Origin: Lytechinus variegatus
Lineage: Eukaryota > Echinodermata > Echinoidea > Temnopleuroida > Toxopneustidae
Length of the DNA: 64,000 bases
Assembly (NCBI RefSeq): GCF_018143015.1
Contig: NC_054746.1
Location: 31,833,129 to 31,897,128, forward strand
Direction: 5' to 3'
Below are positions 48,801 through 60,800 of the stretch, piece by piece (within the stretch, counting starts at the first letter, position 1; the number at the start of each line of letters is the position of its first letter). A program made the translations under genes and the position numbers. The notes below the pieces were generated by a model. The model was not told where the DNA came from and ran no database searches. It saw only the letters and a list, made by a program, of their open reading frames with translations.

Positions 48801-51800
48801 TATTACCTAAAAAGATCCTTTTTGCAAGGTCTTTTTGTACTTCTCTTTCGTCCCCCCCCCCCCCACTTCCTATTCTCTTTCTCTTATTTCCTCCAGTCGT
48901 GCAGGGACCTGGGAAGCGGGGGTGCTGGGGGTGCTGAAGCACCCTCAGAAATTTTCCTGTGGGTGCTCCGTGTATTATTTCCATAGGCAGCACCCCCACG
49001 AAATCAGGTTCCCCCTGTATATTTTTTAATATGTCATAATGTACATAATTATCACATCCAAAAATCGCAAATCATTTACATAGTCTTTTACATATTCCAA
49101 TAACATCTCTCCTATCATGCCTATAACGCGACTCAATCAAGCTCGGCACCCCGATACAGTTTACACCAAAGGTTTACACACTACTCGATAGCAGGGAGAG
49201 TCACATGGGTGTGGCTGGACTTGAAACTTCCCGGTTTTATGTCGAATTCAGTGTTTGCGCGCCCGAACGCCCGTGTTTTGTATAAACAATTACAAGTCAG
49301 ACAATAGAAATCAAATTTCAGTCTTTTTCACCCTGGTCCCATGGTACTGGGAAGCGGGGTTGCAGGGGGGGAGGAGGGCTGGGGTGAAGCACCCCCCCCC
49401 AAATTTGGGGGTGCTGCATGTCATTTTCCATAGGCAGCACCTCCTGGAAACCTAGTGGTAGGTATGATAAATGATTAATGTAATGAAAATGAACAACGTT
49501 TTGTAGACCCCCCCTTCAGAATTTTCCGACACAGTACTTAAAATTGTGTTTAGATTCACCCTTTTCAGATCGGAATATCAAATATTTTCTGCTCGCGCTT
49601 CGCGCTTGCATTATTGATTTAGAATGCCCAGATACTAGGTCTATCTCTAAACACGCGCATGCATGTTTATTCATATACGCAGCTTTTGGGGGTACTCCAG
49701 GCTGAAAAATATTTAAAAATATGAAATACTTTTTATCAAAATGAATAAATTTTATGCAAATCTGATAACAAATAGTTCAGTTATTTTTTTTTTTATTCTA
49801 AATTTCAGCAATATTTTATGAAAATGGTGATATGCATGTCATCATGAATATTTAAAAGGTGGGTTGACATGGGCGGAAATCTGTCCCCAAATGTAGGGGG
49901 GCCAGGGCCCGGAGAATTTGACAAGCAAAAAAAACACAAAAGGTTATCACCCTAAATGTTAGGTCATTTTAACCCTAACAAAATTTGACAAGCCCCCCCC
50001 CCCAAAAAAAAAAAAGGTTTTCACCCGAAATGTAAGGTCATTTAGTCAAAAATACAGGTATTGTTTCGATTGTGAAGTGATGTATTTTTCTCCATAATGA
50101 AAGACCCAAAATAGGAGGGGGACATTTGATATTGTGTCCCCCTGTGCCCTCTGGGATTTCAAACCAGGTTTGAAGATGTCACATTCCCACTATCCTGTTT
50201 CTTGTGTTATTACATAGAATCAACATTATTTCATTTTTTTTCAAACCAGTCTGAATGATATGTCTCCCTTATAATGAAGTTGCAGCAAAGAATATCTAAT
50301 TGACTAAATCAGTTGTCAAATCAACTGTTTTTTGGTTCTTGAAGGGAAAATATTGAATAAACCTAATTCTATATAATGAAATACAGAAGGACAAGTGGGG
50401 ATATGACATCATCAGTTTGCTCATTGGATATTAATGAAGACATGCTTAAAACTGTTTCACCAGAATAATGCTAATCTTTAAAATACAATAACTTTGATTT
50501 CCTTGTCGGATTTTGATAAAATCTTTATTCTTATCAATTCATCAATTGTATATAGTTATATACCTATTCTGTTCATGATTAGAAAAGTGTTTAAGATGTC
50601 CTGTTTTTAGTTTTGAAATCTCATTTTATTTCCGCTCGCGCTTCGCGCTCGCATCAATTGTATAGTTATATACCTATCCTCTTCATGATTAGAAAAGTGC
50701 TTTTGTTTCCGCTCGCATCAATTTTATAGTTACTTACCTATCCTCTTCATGATTAGAAAAGTGCTTAGAATTTTTTTGGTCTAAAATCTCAATTTTGTTT
50801 CCATCAATTGTATAGTTATATTCCTATCCTCTTAATGATTAGGAAAGTGCTTAGAATGTCTCTTTTTTGGTCTGAAATCTCAATTTTGTTTATGCTCGCG
50901 CTTCGCCCCAATTGTATAGTTCTATACCTATCCTGTTCATGATTAGAAACGTGCTTAAGATGTCCCTTTTATAGGTCTGAAATCTCATTTTTATTTCTGC
51001 TCGCGCTTCGCGCTCGCATCAGTTGTATAGTCATATACCTATCCTCTTCATAATTAGAAAAGTGCTTAGAATGTCTCGGGGTTTTTTGGTCTGAAATCTC
51101 AATTTTGTTCCCGCTTGTGCTTCGCAATCGCATCAAATGTATAGTTATATATCTATCCTGATCATGATTACAAAAAGTGTTTAAAATGTCCAGTATTTAG
51201 GTCGGAATGTCAAATTTTTCAGCTCGCGCTTCGCGCTCGCATTATTTCATTGTTGATGGGTAACTGCAAACAGTCCTTGTAACACGTCCCTTTCGATCAG
51301 GCCAGAGCGTATATGAAAAATATCTGCTCGCGCTGATCACGTTCGCAGTTATTATTTGTTACAAACGCATCTTGTTCAGGACCACAAACATTTCTCAAAA
51401 TGTTCAATTTTCAGGACAAAACACCTAATTTCCCCCCCCCCCAAAAAAGCTCGCGCTTCGCGCTCGAGTTCTCTTATTATATATCTATGTTCTTTTATAA
51501 GAAGAAAGATAAGAAATAACTGTTATTGTCATATACATATATATAGTATTCAACCTAGTCAATCTATATATATATATGTGTGTGTGTAATTATGGAAAAC
51601 TCAATGGTGTCCCCCCACCGTTGAGGAGAGATTTCAGCACCCCCACTGAAAAAATCGTTCCCAGGTCCCTGCAGTCGTGCCTTTTTAATTTCCTCCTCAT
51701 TTTCTTTAGTAATTTATAGATATTGCTTAACAAACTTCTAAACCAATTCCCAAAATCAACCATGCATAAGTTTTACTTTAATATAAAATCCAACTATGTG

Positions 51801-54800
51801 GAATAGTCTCCCCACTACATATCGCTCATTACAAAATTTTATTAAAAAACAAAATATGTTTATTTTCCATCTAATAATTATCCTCTTTGAATATTGTAAA
51901 TTGAAAGCACTGGGAGAGCAAAATTACTCTTTGTGTTTTACTTTGTGGGCAGGTGCTGTATAAATGCCACAATGTATGTACCGGTATATAAGTTTATCAG
52001 TGACACCACTAAATTCTAACCATGACGTTGTTCATGCATGCATTTATGCTCCTTTTGAAATTATTTATGAGAAAAGTGCAAGTAAGTCTAACTTTACACG
52101 TAGGTGACTGTCTCCTCCACTGGCCTCAAATTAGTTGTCCGATCGGGGGTATAAGACAGCGGGTCTTTGATATTGGATTATTAATGGAAGCAGCATCCGA
52201 GAGGATAAATGAGGGGCTATATGAGAATGAATAATGATATCAATTTTTCACTATGAATTTTCCATGACGACATGCCTTATTTTTAGCATATGACCTCAAC
52301 CTTGAGTTCGTCAGAATCTTGTAATCCCAGAAATGGTGGCGCTTGTCCTATAAGATGTGAACTTAGTGTTTCAAAATTCTTTCAATCATTTTTTTCTTTT
52401 TACTCCAATATATTTTTCTCTTCTTTTTGTCTTGAAAGTAAAGGGAACATCTTAATCCTTGATAGGATTTAATGCTACCCTTGCTTTACATGCAATGTAA
52501 TATATACTTGTAAGAGCATTCTCTGTGTAATTTTATCAGTCATTGAATGGATTGAACATTCCAAATAGGTTTGAAAGAGGATTATTATGTTTTTAAATTG
52601 TTTTTCACCAAGTAAAGTACATTCTCTACACTTGATATAAACTAGAAAATAATTGTTAATCTTATTATATATAATTCTGATGAATAATGGAATATACTTG
52701 TTATAAATGGATTCTAATAAGTAATGCCATTACAGTGAGTCAGGGGAGGAGGGATATTTTCTTCACATGTACTTATAACAAGATCTGTTGTGAAAGTAGA
52801 TTTATTATCAGACTCCTTTTTAATCTAGTACTTTGATAGCCAGAAGGTATATAGGTTCTAAAGTTTTTGTTAAGGTCGCTTGAGAGGAAAGTGCAACAGT
52901 GAGAGACACTGAAAATTATTGTAAAATGCAAGAAGGATTTTGAGAAATTTAATTGAATAATGTTTCAAATCAAGATAATTAACATGGCCAACTTTTAGCA
53001 TATTTAAGCAAGTTTATACAGTAGGTCTTTATCGAAGTATATCACCTGATTGAAAAGTATGTATTCAACTTTAAAAATAAAAGCTAAAAGGGAGTACAAT
53101 TTTGTAAACAGATTCAAGTGAAACTACAAAATATATCACAGACCTGCCAAGTTTCAATCTTAGTAAATGTCAGAATTGTTATTATTTTTCTGCCATATAG
53201 TCTCTCATATTGATTCCATATCTTCCATTGCTTGGGTCTCTTGTGAATCTAACATGATATCAAGATAATAGCCCTTTGCAATTAGTGTCTGAGCATGCAC
53301 ATGTTAACACCTTTCATACTCTCAATGGTTGATTCATGAACCATGAGTGTTACGCTTCACATGAATGACTTTGATTGAATGTAACATGTGGACCTTTATC
53401 TTTAGCTCCCCATACCACATGTTATCCAATATCTATTCTTTCCACAGGTATATTGATAGTGTTTTATTTAAGAGCTGTCTTCATGAAAGCAACCTACCAT
53501 ATCTAATTGAATAATGTCCCTTATAAAATCCAGTAAATCAGAACATAAAGAGTAATGCGAATCATGTCTCACGTAAGATAAGCTATCCATTTAGCTATCT
53601 GAAACGGCCATCAGAGCTCAGATTCATAAAGTAAATTACTGAAATCCTTGGGTAATGATTGACCGATATGTACTGACTCTGTGGTAACTCATTAAATATC
53701 AATTTCATATAGCTGTATACAACTGTACATAGGTGATCAATCAGATTCTCGTATCATTTTATTCCCATCAGCAGCTGTTGATTTAGAAGGATTAAAAAAG
53801 TTTCCTGTTGACAAGCATCTTAACACAAAGTTTATCATTTGTCTTTAATTTTATAATTGAATGCAGCAAATCAAATGGAATTGAATGTGGTATTGGCAAA
53901 ATTTGAGAAAAAACGATGACCTTAAAATTAAAAGGACATAAGGATATTAGGGTTATAAAATATTCATTTATACTTTGTTGAATGCAGGGATACATGTATT
54001 TAAGGTGTGTCATTTTGCACCTGAGAACATATTTCGACCATGTATTAACCTTGAAGTAATGTGTGAACATCTTTATAAAACACTCCTTTGTCCCAGATAC
54101 TTTTTATTGTAGCATATTTGATGACCTTTGATCCAAATTTCGGTTATTTGCTTTTAACATTAAAGTGTAAGTACATTATTACTGTTTTTTAAGTGTCTTT
54201 AGGTGATGATTCTTAAAGAAAGATGTTTTATATTTTGTCTTTTATTGTTCGTCTCTATGTTATAGGCTAAGATGTCTCATGGGATTCCAAGTGAGATAGT
54301 GAGTAAGATCAACCTGGTGGATTTAGCTGGAAGGTAAGGATATCAACCCATTATACTGCTCTACATTGACAACAAGAAGCAAGTAACAAAAGTGTAATCT
54401 CATGTAAAGGAGCAAAATGTGTTTTTCGACACCAATACATTAGAATGATGGTGGAGCAGCTATGAAATTGGCCCAGGATAAGAACTTTATTTGTTTAGTG
54501 TAAACATCAGAGGAAGTGTGATATGCTCAAACAAATGCAAAATAAAACAAACATAATAAAGAACAGCTACATATTTTCATAGTTTCATGACTGGCACTGT
54601 GGATTACTGTACAATATCAGGATATGGCTTAATATTAATCCATTGATACATGCATTGGATGGAGCACACTTTTGGAATAGCGTAAACATGTTTGAATTCC
54701 TATGCTATAAAGATAAAGATAAAGATGCAGCATGGCACCTGATTGAACAATAAATTATAAGACGGGTATTTGTGCTTGGTCTATTATGATATAACGTAGG

Positions 54801-57800
54801 CACTTAACACCACAAAAGGTGTACATTATAGCTATTAAGTATGAATGAAATTCATGCTTGGTGGAGCATGATTGTACTCCCGTGAATGGGGAGGCAGTCT
54901 GGCATGAAGTGCATGAAGAATGATGTATATTGAGACAACTTCATCCAAGGTCGCGGTACATGCTCTTATTCTAATGATATGTCTGTCTAGATATTTGGTA
55001 CATAAAGTCTATTATTATCTATAGGATACTATTATTAAGTCCATCCCAGGAAATGTTCTTATAATTAATAGAATATTGCATGAAATATGAAAATTGTAAG
55101 ATGTTAAAATATGATCATTGTCAAGGCAACTTTGATTATGTTCTGACAGAAACCAAGATTGAGACATTTTATTTTTGTGACTTTAAAGATCTACCCACTC
55201 GCATCTTGAATAACAATATGATATGATAATATATCCCATGGGAACTAAATATCTACATCCCTGGATGCTCATCTACTTTTGAAAGCATTGCATTTGATAA
55301 ATGCCTCTGTTCATTGTCACAAAAATGCTGCCTGAATAAATATCGAATATGAAGTCAGTCTACACACAAAATATTCTTTTTATTGCTCTTGCACAGTGTT
55401 ATTTTAGGGACTAGATACCAAATGTTTTGATGTTGACTTTTTTCCTTTTTGTCCATATAACCTTGCATGCTCTCATTATATCGGTCTGCATAGATAATGA
55501 ATGCTTGTGCAATTTCTTCAGCTTTTATGTTTGGTAAAAAAAAAAAACCCATGTATTATCGGTGCTGTAGAAGTTGAAACATAGTGCCAAATTCAATGTC
55601 TCCAAATGTGGAAGTGCATTATATTAAAGCTTGAAGCATGACCAGTACCTTCATGTTGGCTCAGTTTAAGGCAGAAATTGATTGGGGATTTAGAAACGAG
55701 GTTATGTAATTAGGTCATTGCATGATAGAATTAGTGATGTCGTGTCACACTGATGCAACAGTGCAGTACCGATGTCATATTTGATTGGTTCTGTTCCTGC
55801 TATCCTCCATCTTGCTTTATTACTTGTCCTCTTTTGTCTCCTCCCTTCATCCCTCTTCCTTTCCTTCCACTATTCATCTTAAAGGATGTTTCCAATTCAG
55901 TACAGTTGAGTTTTGTTGATTTCATATCTCACAAAATATGATACAATGTAACATCCAAGAAGAAAGAATGAACCATTAATGATAAAAATAATATATTACA
56001 ATAAGAAAGACAATGGGAATAACATTTGAACCTTCCTGATTGGAGACATATATTTTTTAAGTCAAGATAAGAAGGGTAAACTATAAAAAAAAATGTTTTT
56101 TACTTTGTCCATATCTCTTCAATAGCTACATGTACATTCTCCCATCTTTCCTTGGTTCTTATCTGCTCATTTCTCATTTTTCGGTCTCTTCTTTTAAAAA
56201 TCAAAAGTTCATTGCTTTGAAAATTTGTTAATGAATTTCTTCATTTCTGTCACTATCTAGCAGTTTTTTATCTATATCTTGATCACTGTATTTCTCTATT
56301 CCCTCTTTTATTTCTTTGTCTCTCACTGTCTAATGTTTTTTTTTCTCTCGCTTTCCCCGTATCTTATTTCAATATCTCTTTCTTCATATCTAGTTTCCCC
56401 ATTGTTTGTCTCTACTCATAAAGGAGTATCAAATGATCTCTTCTTTTTAATGATTCTACCCCATTATGTGTTTACCCAATCTCTATTTCTTCCTTCCTTA
56501 ATAGTGAACGGGCATCGATCAACACTAGCAAAGACAGATTGCAAGAGGGCGCCAATATCAACAAATCGCTGGTAACCCTGGGCAACTGTATACAAGCACT
56601 AGGTAGGTACAAAATTGGCTTTTATTGCCCCAAGAGTCAATATTAGCTTAGGAACTTCAGATTAATTAAACCTAATGGTAAATTATGGTATTGATATCCT
56701 TTGCCTACTTTTTGTTTTCAAGATCAACGGAGATTTATTATATTTTTCATAACTGACTTCGCCCTGTTAAAATGAAAGGATGATTTGAGTAGATTTATTG
56801 AAACTTTTTAATTACATTTGCAAAATAAGTACAATTACACGAGTACTATTACAGCATTTTTTTGAGAGATAATAATAACTCATATAGCGCATATCACTCA
56901 TGTAAGATAGTCCTTATGCTCTTAAAGATGTACTTGTATTGAGAGAAAATCTTTCCATGCGCAAATCCACCACTAAAAATTCCATGGAGAAAAAAACCTG
57001 GACAGCGGTGTAGCTTTTAATCTCAACCCTTGTGTTTGAAGAGGGATACCTTTGATAATGATTAGGAGAAAAGAAATAGATAATAAAAAAGGTTATGGGA
57101 AAATCTGTGGTTCTCTTACAAAATAAACCGAGCTACAATTGTTCACACCTGTAATCACTGGAGTGTAGATTGGTAAATTTTAGAGTGGTTAAACATTGAT
57201 AATTAAAGGTTAATAGAATCATGAGAAAATGAGGGTAGTTATTTGTCGATATGACAGTACTGGAACAGTGAGAGCAAACATTGTGTTACTTCATCAAATA
57301 CTACACTCCGATGAGCAAAAGAAAAATGACAATTTAAAATTGGCGGGAAATGGCTCCAATTATACATTCTTCAAATTATGTATGAATTTTTTCCACAACA
57401 GTGAAAGCAAATATTGTGTCACTTCAACAAGTAAATTTTATTCTCTGATGAGCAAATGAAAATCACTTTTAGCAGGAAATGGCTCCAATTACCTATCCTT
57501 CAAAGGTATTAACTTTTTCTTCAGATATGTAGATTGAGTAAGTGCTCTTCAATAGATGATTGAGTGAGGGAGTGTACTGTAATTAATATATTACTTTGAT
57601 TTTTAAGTCACAAATCAACAAAAGCTTCTAAAAGTAATTGTTCAGTGGAAAGGTAATTGGATTACCTTTACTACAGATTTTACTGATTACAGATTATTAC
57701 AGATTTGTTTATGCCCCCGCACGTATAGTTTTCCAAACCAATGATAGTTTTTTGAACCTTCATTAAATATATTATTTTTTGTTAAAGACCCAGACAGGAC

Positions 57801-60800
57801 CCAAAAATGAAATTGTCAAATTATATACCAATCGAAAGCTTATAAGCTACTAAATACAGCAATGTATGCTTTATGCATTTTCACCGCTTCCCAGCTGAGT
57901 ATTTTGCTTAAGAATATTCCAATTATCGGGCTTCGAACCCGGCTTAGAAAATAGGCTTTATTGTGCTTTTCACCTGCCTCGAGACCGTGACGTCACGTTG
58001 TGTAAGAAGCGTCGTTATTCCATAGGTTTGTACACAGAAAAACTGATTTTTTTTTTGCTTTCCAGATAACGCATTTCATTCTCTTCACTTCTATCACAGA
58101 GGGATATCACATATATTTTTTCCCACAAGCTTGAATTTATGAAATCTACAGTTTTGAACTAATTTTTGCCATATTTTATTTCCTGCTTATTTGGCGCAGA
58201 TTTCAATTCTATTTGCATTTAGATAATGTAAAACAACTTTTCCTGACATAGCAATTTAGGCCCAATAAGAGCCAAACAAAGAAATCACAAAAAAGGTAGT
58301 GAATACTTGTAGGTTTACATCAATTTGAACAGTGAATAATTTTGAGTGCCATTTTCATCTGAAAACGAAAAAAAAAATGGATTCATAACATGGAAATGGA
58401 AGAAAATACCCAATGCTTTTGTACACAAACCTATGGAATCACAACCCTCCAGACACAACGTGACGTCATCATTTCCAGGCGACGTGGGGGTGCTCAATCG
58501 AAGCGTACTTTGGAGAAGTTTCTTTTTATTTTTATTTAATATTTGTAAGACATGGAAGGAGATATATGTAATATTTTTGGTATATTTGTATTGTATGAAT
58601 CATTACCGTTCTTTTGATTTATGTTTGTTTTTACACCGGTCAGGGTCTTTAATGAATATCAAATATTGATTGGTTGAATTCACATTTTTTATTCTGACAT
58701 AGTATCCTCTACCAGTTTAGTGTTGGAATGATGTGAAGTTATTCAATAAAATTGAAACAAAAATATTAATGCCTTTTAAGGTTGTGAATTGACAGTATTC
58801 CACAAGAGTCACCCAACATTACAAATAATATCCCCTACAGGACCTCATGTGGATCTATCCAAATCTCTTCCAGAGAATTGGTTGACATCTAGGCATAAGA
58901 GAGGTATTACTGTATTCTTGCATAAAGACAAACATATTACTACTCTCATTATCACATGTACATCCCGCTCCCTTTTTCTAACTTAAATCCTATATTTGTG
59001 GTCAACTCAGCCAGTTTTATGACATTCAATCATATGTGACCTGATCCAGCAAATATGGGCAACTGTCAGCAAAAGTTCATTTGACATTTTTGCAATCAGA
59101 AAAAGAAAAGAATTATTTTACCATTGTGAAGTCCATAGCAAAAGTATGAATAATTAATGTCTCAGAATCATCCCTTACTACAAGTTACAATATGTAGAAG
59201 TCAATTTATTTGATGCTGACATTTGCTAAGATGTAGATTTGGTCACATATTGTGTTTATAGTTGTAGCGTCATCATGTTTCTTATTTTACTTTTCTCAGA
59301 CCAGACCAGTAGAAAATGGAGATTTTCTTTTTAATAAATTCCTCGAATTGTTTTAAAAAATCCTAGATTTGCAAATATACTTTTTTACATTAAAGGAAAT
59401 CTTTAATTCCTATCATTCTTAAAGTTTAAGGGTCTTAGATTAAAAAAAAAGAATTTCATTGCTAATTTCATGAGTAAATGTCAGTTCCAGGCTAGATATT
59501 TTGTTCAGTCCTTTTGCATACATTGCTAAGACCCAAAGTGGTAGAAAGATACTCTACCATTTCTACCAAAAGTCTGCTGGCTTTTATGGCCAGATTCCCA
59601 CTCCGCATCTTTCATTCCAGCATCCCTTATTGCTTTTTGTAAAGTGAAATGGGAGGATTTGAAATGAAAAGATGCTGTGCAGAATTATAGTTTAAAGGCT
59701 AACTTGGTTCTGATTTCTATTAAGGTGCCAAATATGATTTCATGATTAGTATAAAGGTATTGATAAACAGACTTGGATTAATTTGAATCGTAGGACAAAT
59801 CTATGTGTCTGGTCTGGTTTGGAAATGTAAGAACTTCAGGAAGTCCATATCATACAGAATTCTTTTTATTTCTTCAAAACCTATCATTGACTTTTGAATA
59901 GATAGATGAATATCATTCTGTGTGACTGTTATGTATTGGTTTATCTTTAATAGAATCATATTAGATGCATTGAAAACTCTTGCAAAAACTGACAAAGGCC
60001 GCATTGCATAAAACTAGCATTCTGGTAATTTTGATATTAATGATAACCCCCATGGAAACCTTGAATTTAACTGAATTCTGAGTCCAATCATTTGATGGAA
60101 ATTTTAACACTTGGTCCTTTAAACCAAAATAATCACATTTCATTGACCATGGTGTATTTAATTATGGATGGTAGATACATTTAATGATAATTTTTATGCA
60201 ATGCGGACCTGTGTTTTTTTATGTTTCCTATGTTCATCAAATCATATTTCTATCTATGTGCAATGTTTATGTATACAACAGGAGATGAAATGATAGATTC
60301 TGGTAAGCTTTCTCCAACAGTTGTTTTTTTCTCTAATACTTCCACTATGATTTCACCATTGAGCTTCTATTATAAAGACTTGATCATGCAGATGCAAAAG
60401 TATGTATTTCAAGTCCTATTACTGGAGCATACACACAAAAAAATCTTGTGAATTTGGACAAGCACAATTTCTAAATGTGCATCAGTAACTTCAGTTTCTT
60501 TTCCCGTTTCCCCTCAAAATGATGTGTGGTTTCCACTGATTGCTTGAAGATTCTTTACAAGGTCAATCAATTTGAGGACAGAATCCAATATTTTTGCATC
60601 TGTGTGTGTTTTTGTCCAACAGCTTAACAAGAAATCATGACCTTTCTTGCTTTTGAATTGACCACTTTTTATTGACCTCTTATTAAAATTGTATTCACAA
60701 TGCACAACAATTTGTTGCATGGCAACTTTTGGGTCTGTACACAGCTCCAAATAATCAGAGAGCACATAAAAAGAGCTTCGCATATTTATTTCTTTTGTAG

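Larger units (their letters stand above)
48902..51671. mobile_element. hAT-like element, 2.77 kb, CAGGGACCTGGGAA ends
   Basis: The exact 8-bp duplication CAGTCGTG (48894-48901, 51672-51679) borders CAGGGACCTGGGAA and TTCCCAGGTCCCTG. Next to the left end is GGGGGTGCTGAAGCACCC, and next to the right end TTTCAGCACCCCCACTG. A second, diverged left-end-like block sits at 49342-49450. The rest is a minisatellite interrupted by two nested insertions. No transposase is encoded. Confidence 0.88.
47584..54265 (+). other. Kinesin intron between switch I and switch II exons
   Basis: Holds a tandem segmental duplication with a MITE in one copy (47780-48425) and the nested hAT-like element (48902-51671). 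From about 51680 to 54265 nothing is recognised. Confidence 0.6.

Noticed and set aside
52022..52234. 70-codon + strand frame in a kinesin intron with a mixed, protein-like second half
   Set aside because: No acceptor or donor in phase with the flanking kinesin exons and no domain recognised.
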